From: Symbiodinium natans
Lineage: Eukaryota; Sar; Dinophyceae; Suessiales; Symbiodiniaceae
DNA length: 64,000 nt
Direction of reading: 5' to 3'
Assembly: GCA_905221605.1 (NCBI GenBank)
Contig: CAJNDS010001557.1
Span: 420,001 to 484,000 of the forward strand
Part shown: one piece after another, positions 11,301 through 18,866 of the stretch
Layout of the letters: every line of letters starts with the position of its first letter
Numbering within the stretch: the stretch's first letter is position 1
Position numbers and translations under genes: made by a program
Notes under the pieces: model-generated
What the model was told of the DNA's origin: nothing
The model's input: the letters and a program-made list of their open reading frames with translations, nothing else
Databases searched by the model: none

Positions 11301-13344
11301 GGTCACTGCTGGGTATGGGCCTGGCAGGCAACAGAACTCTTCGAGGCCGGTGGAGATACTTGGAAGCCCCTTTTGACTTCGTCTGTGGGGTGAGCAAGCT
11401 GGATCGGGTTTTCTAGGGGATCCCAAGTAGATCTTACATCATTACGAAGTCAAAAGAGCTTTGAAGTAAGCAGATAGCAGTCGCGACTCCAGGGGTGCGG
11501 ACGCTGACAGCGTGACGAGGTACTGCAGCTTCGGGGCAATGTCCAGGGCATGGACGCCATACCTACGGAGAAGCATTTCGAGAAGACCCCTACCGTTCAC
11601 CCCGACATCCCACTTCCACAGCTCTTTCACCACTTGTTCTTGAACCCTCAGCATGCCCTAAACCCTAAGCCCTAAGCCCCTAACCCTAAGCCCTAAACCC
11701 GAAACCCTAAACCCAGAAAGTTCACCCTTGGCTTTGGATCGCCGTAAACCCTTCAAACCACCCGTGGGCTTCCAGGACTCTTCCAACTCTGGTACTTCGA
11801 TTTCCCAAAACAGGAGGTAGCCCTCTGATGCCCCATACTAAACACACGAAGGGGGATCCCAAAACAGAGTACAACCCTGTTTGTGGAAGCCCCCGCTTGA
11901 ATCCCAATTTCGGTATCTTTTTTGTGGGGTTCCGATACAGTAAGGATTATACCATTGTGGGGGGAAGGCATATAAGCGGGCACCCTAACCCTAAACCCTA
12001 AACCCTAAACCCTAAACCCTAAACCCTAAACCTAAACCCTAAACCCTAAACCCAAAACCCTAAACCCTACACCTACAATGGGACAATACCCAAATCCTTT
12101 GAGACAATCCGACTGTGCGCACGGATGCGGGTTGAAGAAGGTCTTCACCGGCGTGCCAGACCTTGCCCCGACCGTTTAGGGCTTAGGCTTTAGGGTTTAG
12201 GGTTGAGGGTTTAGGGTTTTAGGGTTTTAGGGTTTAGGGTTTAGGGATTTAGGGTTTAGGGTTTAGGGTTTAGGGGTTTAGGGTTTAGGGTTTAGGGTTT
12301 TAGGGTTTAGGGTTTTAGGGTTTAGGGTTTAGGGTTTAGGGTTTAGGGTTTCGGGTTTCGGGTTTCGGGTTTGGTTTCGGGTTTAGAGCTTCGGGCTTAG
12401 GATCTAGGGTTCAGAATTTCAGTCCTCACAAGTCATGGAAGGAGGAGGCTTCGCCTCGGAAGTTGCAGGGTTGGGCTGCGATGACCTGGGGCTGGCACTC
12501 ACGCTCCCAGACGACCATCATGCTGTCGGGGCCGGTGTCGGCAGTCACAATCCACTTCTTGTCCTGAACAAAGGGTTTGGGGTTTAGGGTTTAGGGTTTA
12601 GGGTTTAGGGTTTTAGGGTTTAGGGTTTTAGGGTTTTAGGGTTTAGGGTTTAGGGTTTAGGGTTTAGGGTTTAGGGTTTAGGGTTTAGGGTTTAGGGTTG
12701 GCATGAAACAAGCCTGACTTCGAGCTGGAGGCCGGCCTTCGAGACGGCTGTGGCTGAGATTGGGTTCACATGGCCCTGCAGAAGCCGCTGAACCTGGAGA
12801 TCAGACGAGAATTCGAGTTTGGGGTTTAGGGTTTAGGGTTTAGGGTTTAGGGTTTAGGGTTTAGGGTTTAGGGTTTAGGGTTTAGGGTTTAGGGTTTAGG
12901 GTTTAGGGCTTAGGGTAGAAGGAGGAAGCTCACCGAATGCAGCAGGAGGGAAGGGCAGGCGCACCCCAGTATTGTAGTCAAAGATGACACCCGTGTGGGC
13001 GGCCGCGTAGAACATGTCAGAAGACTCTGCGTCTGAAAGATTGTGCACGCCGCCAACAACATCCTGACAGGAGCTCCACACGCAGTCGGTTGAACACATC
13101 AGAGAAAGATTGATTCTTGCTTTTTTTTGTTGCGGGGGGGGGGGGGGGGGGGGGGGTCCTTGGAGGTCCTTGTTGATGCCCAATGTCCAATGAAGCGTCA
13201 GCGCTTGAGGCTCTCCGCTACTTGACCTCAGCGTGACGGACTCAGAAGTTCAGCAGAAGCTACGCAGATCTGTCAGAAAGCAAGCCAGGGCGTCGGCGTG
13301 CTGTTTGGCATGAACTTACTGGGGTCCGTCTCTGTTGCCTCCAT
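2579..13344 (-). CDS. CFAP251: CFAP251/WDR66-like ciliary WD40-repeat protein, at least 14 exons, 3' end not found
   Basis: CFAP251 is a WD-repeat protein of the ciliary axoneme (calmodulin- and spoke-associated complex at the base of radial spoke 3). Exons on the minus strand: 13344-13320, 13212-13169, 13063-12965, 12793-12737, 12563-12499, 12161-12123, 11562-11499, 6350-6273, 6084-6027, 5826 to about 5777, 3228-3198, 3056-3003, 2905 to about 2831, 2638-2579. Codon phase closes across every junction from exon 1 to exon 9/10. Family landmarks appear in order: GINKDVVGGVHNLSD, AAAHTGVIFDYNTG, QRLLQGHVNPISATAVS, DKKWIVTADTGPDSMMVVWE, SGTPVKTFFNPHP, GVHALDIAP, YQTISVWDW, CVLFNAWDTHEIATNG, RRVFFWTWDVE, TGTIDGDVVIWDLSLI, DERRAVKIIRL, VVIGTADGAVRFYDY. 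Introns are GT-AG, GC-AG or GA-AG. A TCAG lies 9 nt before the ATG, a possible spliced-leader acceptor. The C-terminal part expected after RFYDY is missing: it is either lost or lies beyond the window. The intron between 11499 and 6350 contains the phosphatase gene. Confidence 0.82.
3057..3197 (-). mobile_element. Intron consisting almost wholly of a 115-bp inverted-repeat element
   Basis: The element spans 3075-3189 and begins and ends with ATATGGGGGTTT in inverted orientation (13 bases perfect, more if mismatches are allowed). It fills 115 of the 141 nt between two well-supported CFAP251 exons (…LPESTQ and AATGTIDGD…). The intron is GC-AG on the coding strand. Related elements occur at 7292, 15935, 23869 and 26664. 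Confidence 0.7.
3505..3696 (+). repeat. Interstitial telomere-type array (TTTAGGG)n
   Basis: About 190 bases of TTTAGGG. The first four units are the 8-mer TTTAGGGG, the rest mostly 7-mers. It lies in the intron between the 5.8-kb and 3.2-kb CFAP251 exons. Confidence 0.9.
3700..4090. other. No gene seen
   Basis: Between the telomere-type array and the minisatellite I see no reading frame with protein-like sequence on either strand. By position it is intronic to the CFAP251 model. Confidence 0.5.
4110..5355. repeat. Degenerate GTGCCTCT / GTGCCTGC / GTGTCTCT minisatellite
   Basis: A 1.25-kb block of 6- to 8-base units. Left part: (GTCTGC)n and (TGTGCCTC)n. Centre: TGCGTGCC and TGCGTGGC units with higher-order copies; a segment with GGCCCCGTGGCTACG occurs twice, near 4550 and 4710. 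Right part: TGTGTCTC and finally (CT)n. It is open in several frames on both strands (Cys/Leu/Val on plus, Arg/His/Ala/Thr on minus), but these frames are a by-product of the unit length. By position it lies inside a CFAP251 intron. Confidence 0.9.
5565..5730 (-). repeat. Interstitial telomere-type array (CCCTAAA)n
   Basis: CCCTAAA units with point variants, directly 3' (on the coding strand) of the CFAP251 exon encoding VFFWTWDVEQ. Confidence 0.88.
5835..5992 (+). repeat. Interstitial telomere-type array (TTTAGGG)n in an intron
   Basis: TTTAGGG with TTCAGGG and TTGAGGG variants. It fills nearly all of the 200-nt intron between the CFAP251 exons at 6084-6027 and 5826-5777 (donor G/GTCGGG, acceptor CCCAAG). 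Confidence 0.88.
6101..6190. mobile_element. Small inverted-repeat element (second family) in a GA-AG intron
   Basis: Ends TCATGGTTGGGATAATAT and, inverted, GTCATAGTTGGGTAACATAT: a roughly 20-base imperfect terminal inverted repeat around a 50-base AT-rich core. It lies in the CFAP251 intron 6085-6272, whose two ends both read CAG/GAC. Confidence 0.6.
6480..6830 (-). other. Exon-like reading frames, unassigned
   Basis: The minus strand reads EFEPKLIRFLKHQPLNPTAF near 6560-6640 and, in another frame, FERAAQTKEYLRKRCLATC near 6620-6700. Both look protein-like but cannot be tied to a gene. By position they lie in the large CFAP251 intron, downstream of the phosphatase stop. Confidence 0.25.
6970..7170 (-). 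other. Gly/Tyr-rich possible exon downstream of the phosphatase
   Basis: The minus strand reads GYGYAGGGYSGAANPPYGP and then GSYGGCGGCGAYGRYG in one frame, broken by stops. The composition resembles a glycine-rich C-terminal tail. It may belong to a small gene or be chance. Confidence 0.25.
7292..7396. mobile_element. Inverted-repeat element, same family as 3075-3189
   Basis: Starts ATATTTGGGGGGTTTACG and ends, inverted, ATATGGGTACTTCCCGAAAT. Both arms continue into a (A)AATAGGGGTA(A)CC box. It lies 47 nt beyond the phosphatase stop codon. Confidence 0.6.
7443..10276 (-). CDS. PTC7-type PP2C protein phosphatase with a polyglutamine tail
   Basis: Mg/Mn-dependent serine/threonine phosphatase of the PTC7 branch of the PP2C family. 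Exons by eye: 10276-10203, 9887-9817, 9534-9435, 9107-9032, 8795-8751, 8670-7443, with phase agreeing at every junction. More 5' exons are expected. Catalytic motifs appear in order: KGAGQDADAC (family K-G-G-E-D-A), GVADGVSQ with the metal-binding Asp, FGIDASMLPNELL, ITIGDCELIVLR (GDS-type strand), GSDGVFDNLYLDE, and GGKKDDTSCVVAEV with the terminal Asp pair. All metal-binding acidic residues are present, so it should be active. The last exon continues for about 190 residues past the domain into an Asn/Gln/Ser/Pro-rich tail with alternating MQ and a pure glutamine run (CAG/CAA, 7518-7610). Introns: GT-AG, GA-AG (9535-9816, 8796-9031), GC-AG (9108-9434). The whole gene lies inside one intron of the CFAP251 model, same strand. 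Confidence 0.85.
8860..9000. repeat. Microsatellites within a phosphatase intron
   Basis: (GA)n, poly-A and (AAT)n runs make up most of the 236-nt GA-AG intron 8796-9031. Both ends of that intron read GAGGAC. Confidence 0.85.
9121..9262. repeat. (ATT)n microsatellite within a phosphatase intron
   Basis: About 140 bases of interrupted ATT/TTA triplets in the GC-AG intron 9108-9434. It provides the pyrimidine-poor side of the acceptor ACCAG at 9108. Confidence 0.85.
9750..9812 (-). repeat. Telomere-type array (CCCTAAA)n in an intron
   Basis: Eight units of CCCTAAA immediately left of the exon 9817-9887, inside the GA-AG intron 9535-9816. The intron's acceptor at 9535 is itself set in GGGTTTAGGGTTCAG on the coding strand. 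Confidence 0.9.
9918..10140 (+). repeat. Telomere-type array (TTTAGGG)n in an intron
   Basis: About 220 bases, nearly perfect to the right. It occupies most of the intron 9888-10202 between the first two phosphatase exons I can place. Confidence 0.92.
10300..10650 (-). other. Telomere-type repeats around an open minus-strand stretch
   Basis: TTTAGGG units at 10300-10360 and CCCTAAA units at 10600-10650 bracket a minus-strand stretch open for about 66 codons. It follows a good acceptor (CTTCTTGTAG) and contains ADLPGRSRKAWAQFLFGWSE. This is a candidate upstream exon of the phosphatase, but I cannot link it by homology. Confidence 0.3.
11883..12068. repeat. Element-like sequence plus CCCTAAA array in a CFAP251 intron
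   Basis: Intron 11563-12122 holds a CCCTAAA block at 11655-11715, another at 11978-12068, and between them (about 11890-11972) sequence resembling the 7292 element (TTTTTTGTGGGGTTCC against TTTTTTGGGGGTTCC). Confidence 0.55.
12175..12400 (+). repeat. Telomere-type array filling a CFAP251 intron
   Basis: TTTAGGG with TTTTAGGG and TTTCGGG variants, occupying about two thirds of the intron 12162-12498 (donor GTGCCA, acceptor GCAAG). Confidence 0.9.
12570..12700 (+). repeat. Telomere-type array filling a CFAP251 GC-AG intron
   Basis: Near-perfect TTTAGGG occupying about 130 of the 173 nt in intron 12564-12736. The exons on either side encode ISATAVSK and DKKWIVTAD, which are contiguous in the family. 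Confidence 0.92.
12818..12912 (+). repeat. Telomere-type array filling a CFAP251 GT-AG intron
   Basis: Perfect TTTAGGG units in intron 12794-12964. The exons on either side encode FDYNTG and VQRLLQGH, which are contiguous in the family. Confidence 0.92.
13137..13157. repeat. Homopolymer G tract (C on the coding strand) inside a GA-AG intron
   Basis: About 20 consecutive G on plus within the 105-nt CFAP251 intron 13064-13168, whose exon junction reads GINK/DVVGG. A homopolymer this long is also prone to sequencing error. Confidence 0.8.
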
Positions 13345-13620
13345 CGCACCTTCCTGACAAAAGGACGGACCCTGCAACACAACAAGGACCGACCTCAAAA
13401 AACCATGATGACACGGAAGCCTGCCACCGCTTGCTTTGAAGCAGGGGAGCACAGGGGCAAGCAGGCACAGGAGCTGGCCTATCGCCAAGCCTAGCTGAGC
13501 CAATCGACGAATGCACGACGACAAATCACCGTGTTGCAGTGGAGCTGCTCAAACGACACAACGCGAACGACAAGCGAATCCGAAGTCAAAACGAACGATG
13601 CTAAAACACAGCCGCATCTA
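13345..13620. other. Upstream region of the CFAP251 model
   Basis: Immediately upstream of the ATG at 13344 the coding strand reads TCCGTCCTTTTGTCAG, a pyrimidine-rich acceptor. It could be the spliced-leader site or an intron end. Nothing else recognisable. Confidence 0.3.
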
Positions 13621-13860
13621 AAAGAAACACCCGCATTTACTCACATAAATACCTGAGAATGTTCGGATACTCTTTATGGCCATGAATCTTTGCTCCGTCA
13701 GACACACAAAGTAATGCGCGCACGGCCTATCCCATGCCCCGGCTTGGAAACTCTCTGCACATGTCTCAACCAGGAAGTTTTCAAATGCACCCGAGGTGGC
13801 CCTCAGCCCTCCTCGAATCCAAGCTAGCGAGGCTACACAAACGCCACAGCTGTCTGACAT
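13620..13860 (-). CDS. Orphan exon, unknown gene
   Basis: A minus-strand frame with balanced, protein-like composition (GAFENFLVETCAESFQAG, then CAHYFVCLTEQRFMAIKS). No stops for about 80 codons. I do not recognise the family and cannot see its partner exons with certainty. A second protein-like minus frame lies at 15228-15420 and may belong to the same gene. Confidence 0.4.
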
Positions 13861-14310
13861 CTGTCTCCCCTGCCCCCCGCTTGCTTGGCAGCGCATCGTT
13901 TGGGACACTGATTTTTCTACGCGGTCTGTGGTTCGAATCGAAGGCCCGCAGGCTATCGCCTCTGCAGAAGGCGGGCCATCACTGCGAAGATCGGCATCTC
14001 AGCTGAGTTGTGGCTTCCCGTCTCCTGGAAGTATCATGGTCGTGATTTCAGGCTGGTATGCACCAGCTGCCTCCTTATGATTTAAAATTCAACACCATGT
14101 AGCAGCACGGCACAGGTGCTGTAGCTGGAACATGAAGACTCGCTTTTCCTCACATTCACGACAAAACGCCGACAAAACATCTTTCGGATGCATAGAGTGT
14201 CATGCGCGCCTGGCGCCACGCCACGCCAACGCAGGGGGCCGGCAAAACGAACCAACCCATGCAGCACCCAATGCCACGCCAACGCAGGGGGCCGGCAAAA
14301 CGAACCAACC

Positions 14311-14540
14311 CTCAAACCCTCAAACCCTCAAACCCTCAAACCCTCAAACCCTCAAACCCTCAAACCCTCAAACCCTCAAACCCTCAAACCCTCAAACCCT
14401 CAAACCTCAAACCCTCAAACCCTCAAACCCTCAAACCTCAAACCCTCAAACCCTCAAACCCTCAAACCCTCAAACCCTCAAACCCTCAAACCCTCAAACC
14501 CTCAAACCCTCAAACCCTCAAACCCTAAACCCTAAACGAC
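14311..14540 (-). repeat. Tandem (CCCTCAAA)n array, 8-base telomere-like variant
   Basis: About 27 units of CCCTCAAA, ending in two true CCCTAAA units. Two units lack a C (CCTCAAA). It is preceded by a direct repeat of ACGCCAACGCAGGGGGCCGG at 14222 and 14277. The open frames through it (NPQTLKPS) are a consequence of the 8-base unit. Confidence 0.92.
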
Positions 14541-15227
14541 TATGCCTGGCGCCGGCTCGGCTGCCACATCGCTTGTGCCTTTTGCCGCCTGCGTGGAGCG
14601 TAACGGTGGCAGCAAAGAGCTCCACTGGCTGCGTAGCACTTCCGGCTTAGACACAAGTCCGACTGCATCACTTAGCTGCAACTGCTCATTACCGACATTC
14701 TTGGTCCAAAAAACCTGGCAGTTTGCACCCGCATGCAGACCTACCTAGACATCCACTTCTTGATGGCCCGCTTCAGTTCTTTAACTCAGAAGGAACGCTG
14801 AAGCCTTCATGCCTCGCCTCTGCATTTTTTATTTCAGCCTTTGAAAAAATGGTGATTCTTTGGGAAACACTACGAAGTGATACATGATGCGCCCGTAGTC
14901 TCGTACTGTATGTACATAGGAAGACTGCAAAATTCCCCAAAACCGTGTGTCAGCACTATGGGTTCATACGATCCGCAATGAAGACGAATTGCATCATCTT
15001 ATGTGATCCTAAAGCATACACTGAAATCGACTCAAGCGACCCCACTTAGAGTTATACCTCTTCCTGCGTCTTGCAATAAGCCCTTGTTGGCGGGAGGGAC
15101 AAACCCTGTCTGGCAATATGGAAATAGCTCCGCTGTCTTGATTCTGAAGCTCAGACTGAACGCCATTCTCGTCCAAGCTTTCGAGATTTGAACTTCGCGC
15201 TCATATTGCAAGGCCTGCGAGGTCCAC

Positions 15228-15420
15228 CTTCAATACTCCTCTTGCGGATTTAGATTTAGATTCAGACGATGGGACGGTTTTCCTTTTATGGCCTGACTAC
15301 TTTCGAGCACAAGCAAATGCCATGCGAAGAACCTGTTCCTCGAAAGTGCCTCATGCAGCCCATACTGTAGACTCCACGCTATTCGGTTCCAAACCGAGAA
15401 ACAGCACAAAAAAAAACAAT
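15228..15420 (-). CDS. Orphan exon, unknown gene
   Basis: The minus strand reads NRIAWSLQYGLHEALSRNRF followed by AWHLLVLESSQAIKGK and ends in a stop near 15230. Composition looks coding, with a pyrimidine-rich stretch upstream (TTTTTTTTGTGCTGTTTC). No family recognised. Because it ends in a stop it may be the last exon of a small gene. Confidence 0.4.
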
Positions 15421-15812
15421 CAAACACACACAACGAATAGCAACCAATAACATCTGGGCAACTGTTCTTGGGAGACATTGTCTGCTTCTTGCATCCTGGT
15501 ACATGATGAACCAAGCTTGGGGCCCGCAGCTGTTTTCTGTCTTACATTGTGGACCTTCCAGTACAGCGCTATACAAACTTTTGCAGAGATGACTGTTTCA
15601 GGACGGTTTGTGAACAAAGGCTTTGCTGTTGAAAAAGGCGCTCTTCAAAATTTAAGGCAGCAGGCAAGTGCACAGCATGTCGCGCGAAAACTCACCTGAA
15701 AGGAGGCAATGCGGGGGTGGGCGCCATATGTATGAACATGGAGAATGGCACTCTATTCCCTGTTCTGTTGAATAGTAAGTGGGCTGCGCAAAGCACAGTG
15801 ATGAGGTTGGTG

Positions 15813-18515
15813 TCATAAAGCAGGACCGCAAAAAGCTTCAATCTGGGCCTTGCTCGAGAGCTCTTTACGCTTCGCCAAGGCCTCCTGAAGCAGCGCTTTT
15901 TGCCTCTCCACCTGGCATGCGCAGTGCTGGGAAGATATGGGCATTTCCCAGAATGGGGGTACCCCTTTATTTAAGGGCCCACAAAAATGGGGAGGACAGG
16001 GCTTGAGAACGTTTGTCTTTCTGGCCTGGGCTTTCTTTTGAAAGTAGGCATCGGCGAGGCTCTTCTTCAATGCTGCTGGCCGGAGTGCCGGATGTACGGG
16101 CGGCACTGGAAGCACCTGAGGCAAGGAAGCCAAGGGCACGGCAGGTTTGGTCGTAGGCGCAGGAGCTGCGACGGTCTCCGCCGGCTTCGGCGCAGGCTTG
16201 GGGGGCATCCCCATGCGAACTGCCGGACCCCCCTGGCCCGCTTGGCTCCCCTGGCTGCTCGGGCTGGCTTGGCTCACCTGGCTGGGTGGACCTGGTTCAG
16301 GTGACGGGGTAGGCGCCTTCTTGTCCGAGCGATCTTTGGGACTGAACGGGGAGGCGGCCGATGCTGATGCTGCAGGTTGGTAGGCTGCAGCCATCGGGGG
16401 TATCGAAGGCTCAGGGCTTGCTCTGGAAGTGGCCGCAGGAGCTTGCACACGCCTTGCACGCGCAGACACGAGCACCTGTCTGGATCGCTTGCCACGCTGG
16501 ACCCGGGCCTTCAGCTTCTCCAGCTGCTGCTGCTTGATTCCAAGCTGGAGCTGCAAGAGCTGCTTTTGGGTCGTCTTCAGCTTTTCGAGCAGATCCCTGT
16601 CCTTCTCGTTCTTGCTCTCCCCTCCATCACTGGCCTTCGGCAGGTCATCATCGGCCTCCGGTGGTGCTGGGGCCGTGACATCAACGGGCTGTGCCCAGTC
16701 GGAGGGTTCGGACAGGCGCCTGCGCATCTGCTGCCTCCGGAGCAGAGCAGCTTCGGCCGGGGAGAGGTCGGCTGCATCGGGACCCGATGGCTGAGGAACC
16801 AAAACATCCATGAGCGCGGCGGCAAGCACTTCTTCGGGTGCCCTCCTCTTGGGGCCGCGCTGCGAGCGGCGCGCCATGTCGGATGAGGACCAGTTGATGT
16901 CCGCTGCGACGATCTCCACATCGCTGTCGCTGTCGCTCGCGTTGCCCGATGGCTTTGGTGGCGCCGTCGTCTGAGGGGAGGTGGCTTTGGCAGCCTTGGC
17001 ACTTTTGGCACTTTTGGCACTTTTGGCAGCCTTGGCAGTTTTGGCAGCCTTGGCCTTCGCAGCTGCCGCAGGCGTCCCGGCAGGGTTCCCCACAGGGTTC
17101 CCCACAGGGTTCCCGGCGGGGGTGCCGGCAGGGGTCTCGGGAGTCACGGTGCCTTTGGACTCGGGAGCCGCTTTGGCCACAGCCGTGGCCTTTGCGGCCT
17201 TCGTGGCCTTGGGCGCCTTCTTCTTCCGCTTCACCGTCTCGGTCTTCTCACTCTTCTCATGCTCGCGCTTCTCCTTCGCCTGGGTGCTGGACTTGGGCGT
17301 GCCAACTTTGGGTGGATGAGGACTGGGTGGATGAGGAGGGGATGATTTTGCTGCTGATGGCTTGGCCTGTGGAGTGGATGGGGTGGACAGTGGCTCCGCT
17401 GGCTTGGGTGGCTTGGGTGGTTTTGCACCAGCCGCTGATTTGGCCTTTGGTGCTGGCCGAGCGACAGATTTGCTCTTGGGCTTCTCTTGCCTCCCTGCCG
17501 ACTTGGCACTAGCACTCTTCTTCGGCTTGGTAACCTTCGGTGCAGGCGACGCAGGCGACGTGGATGAAGCAGAGGACTCGGACTTTCTCGTCACCAGCTT
17601 CTTCTTCGCAACGGTCTTCTTCACCGGAATCGCGTTGGTGGCCTTGGCCTTGGGCCTCGCCGGCGAGGAGCTCGGCGAGCTTGGCGAGCTGGACGCTGAA
17701 TCCGGGGCCTTCTTCGTCGCCTTCGGCTTCGGTTGCTCTTTGCCTGCGAGCCTCTTCGGCGATGGGCTGCGTACGAACTTCGACCCACTGAGGAGACTGT
17801 CATCGCCACGCTGCGGCATCTTGGGCGGCGCTTTGGCCGGAGCTTTCGCTGTCTTTGCCTTGACCTTGGCCTTCGCCGGAGATGGGGAACTGGGACATCG
17901 GACCCGCGGCTTTGCCTTTCGGCGGCTGAGCTTCGTGTCCGAGCTGGAGCTTCGGGTCTTGACCTTGCTTTTCACGGGCTCCTTTCTCTTCTGAGGTGGC
18001 GACCGCCTTCTTGCACGATCTCTACTTGAGGACGAGCAAGCCTTAGCACTCTTCTGAGCAGCACGGCGCTTTGCGGGCGACGGCGGTCGGCGAGGGGAAC
18101 GACCCCGTCGTGCACTGCGCGATCGGGAGCGCTTGGCAGATCGTTTCACGGGCTTGGGTGATCGCTTGGACGACCGCCTGGGCGACCGCCTAGGGGACCG
18201 CTTGGGCGAGCGCTTGGGCGACCGCTTGGGCGACCGCTTGGGCGATCGCTTGGGTGACCGCTTGGGTGACCGCTTCTCTCTGCGGTCCCTCTCGCGATCA
18301 CGCGACCGGTCTCGGGCCTTTTTCAGGGCCTCCGACTTCTTGCGGCGCTTGCTGGAGGAGGAGCGCGCCGAGCGCGCCTTACGAGGCCTTCGGCTTCGGC
18401 TGCGGTCCCGAGACCAAGCTCTTAAGCCTTTCTGCTTCTCCATCTTCTCCTTTTCCTCCTGAAAATCACAGCACTTATACCATGCGCTCACCATGCCACG
18501 CACAGGGCAGTCCAC
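15813..18515 (-). CDS. RS-domain / SPKR-repeat nuclear protein (splicing-factor-like), main exon
   Basis: A 900-codon frame. The first ~20 codons probably lie across a short intron or 5' exon: GTGAGC and TTTTCAG flank them, so coding likely resumes at EEKEKMEKQKG. Arg/Ser dipeptides fill residues ~35-80, then about eight SPKR repeats (85-125), then a long Lys/Ala/Pro/Ser linker with histone-H1-like composition (18.0-17.0 kb). A helical Gln/Leu/Lys coiled-coil segment (KTTQKQLLQLQLGIKQQQLE) lies near 16.55 kb, followed by a proline-rich tail. RS domains suggest nuclear speckle or pre-mRNA processing; no RRM is visible here. Near the 3' end an in-frame segment (about 15914-16007) looks like an unspliced GT-AG intron: it interrupts a Lys/Gln-rich helix and contains a copy of the inverted-repeat element. 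Probable 5' exons lie at 18750-18866 and 19846-19960. Confidence 0.75.
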   Translation of the reverse strand: MDCPVRGMVSAWYKCCDFQEEKEKMEKQKGLRAWSRDRSRSRRPRKARSARSSSSKRRKKSEALKKARDRSRDRERDRREKRSPKRSPKRSPKRSPKRSPKRSPKRSPRRSPRRSSKRSPKPVKRSAKRSRSRSARRGRSPRRPPSPAKRRAAQKSAKACSSSSRDRARRRSPPQKRKEPVKSKVKTRSSSSDTKLSRRKAKPRVRCPSSPSPAKAKVKAKTAKAPAKAPPKMPQRGDDSLLSGSKFVRSPSPKRLAGKEQPKPKATKKAPDSASSSPSSPSSSPARPKAKATNAIPVKKTVAKKKLVTRKSESSASSTSPASPAPKVTKPKKSASAKSAGRQEKPKSKSVARPAPKAKSAAGAKPPKPPKPAEPLSTPSTPQAKPSAAKSSPPHPPSPHPPKVGTPKSSTQAKEKREHEKSEKTETVKRKKKAPKATKAAKATAVAKAAPESKGTVTPETPAGTPAGNPVGNPVGNPAGTPAAAAKAKAAKTAKAAKSAKSAKSAKAAKATSPQTTAPPKPSGNASDSDSDVEIVAADINWSSSDMARRSQRGPKRRAPEEVLAAALMDVLVPQPSGPDAADLSPAEAALLRRQQMRRRLSEPSDWAQPVDVTAPAPPEADDDLPKASDGGESKNEKDRDLLEKLKTTQKQLLQLQLGIKQQQLEKLKARVQRGKRSRQVLVSARARRVQAPAATSRASPEPSIPPMAAAYQPAASASAASPFSPKDRSDKKAPTPSPEPGPPSQVSQASPSSQGSQAGQGGPAVRMGMPPKPAPKPAETVAAPAPTTKPAVPLASLPQVLPVPPVHPALRPAALKKSLADAYFQKKAQARKTNVLKPCPPHFCGPLNKGVPPFWEMPISSQHCACQVERQKALLQEALAKRKELSSKAQIEAFCGPAL
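15935..15996. mobile_element. Partial inverted-repeat element inside the RS-protein frame
   Basis: Begins ATATGGGCATTTCCCAGAAT and runs into a GGGGGTACCCC palindrome, matching the left arm and centre of the 3075 family. It sits in a segment of the RS frame that can be removed as a GT-AG intron without changing frame. Confidence 0.5.
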
Positions 18516-18662
18516 TGTGACGCCATTTCAAGAAAGGAACACGCCATCAACCCTAAACCCTAAACCCAGAATATGTCCTCGGAAGATTTTCAACATGCTA
18601 CAATCTTGCTGCTAACCTTCTACAAAGTCTTAGGGGGGACAGGGCCGGGGGCTGCCCAGACA

Positions 18663-18692
18663 GTTGAGGGTTTAGGGTTTAGGGTTTAGGGT

Positions 18693-18752
<60 letters not shown>

Positions 18753-18755
18753 GGT
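18663..18755 (+). repeat. TTTAGGG grading into TTGAGGG array
   Basis: Three TTTAGGG units followed by about ten TTGAGGG units. Immediately to its right is the exon-like segment 18750-18866. Confidence 0.9.
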
Positions 18756-18866
18756 GTCCTTCTCCTCCCTTTCTCGGGCGGATTTTGCTGCTTTCTTTCT
18801 CGCCTCCGTTCCCTTCTCGTCGAGGGGAAGGTTGGCAAACAAGCCTTGGCAGAGTGCAAAACCCTA
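18750..18866 (-). CDS. Candidate 5' exon of the RS protein
   Basis: The minus strand reads FANLPLDEKGTEARKKAAKS followed by AREREEKD: charged, Lys/Arg-rich and matching the downstream RS gene in style. A degenerate copy with a frame change lies at about 47960-48075, which supports this being a genuine duplicated exon. Splice ends not fixed. Confidence 0.5.

Noticed and set aside
11442-11654. VVKELWKWDV as a CFAP251 exon
   Set aside because: It lies 5' of the exon it should follow in the protein order; the YQTISVWDW exon at 6350 joins in phase, so this is probably intronic chance similarity.
14132-14650. Plus-strand frames with NPQTLKPS repeats
   Set aside because: The CCCTCAAA 8-mer reads through in all three plus frames. 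Repeat artefact.
16949-17994. Plus-strand frames rich in Trp, Ala, Leu and Phe opposite the RS gene
   Set aside because: Shadows of the Lys/Ala/Pro-rich minus-strand gene.
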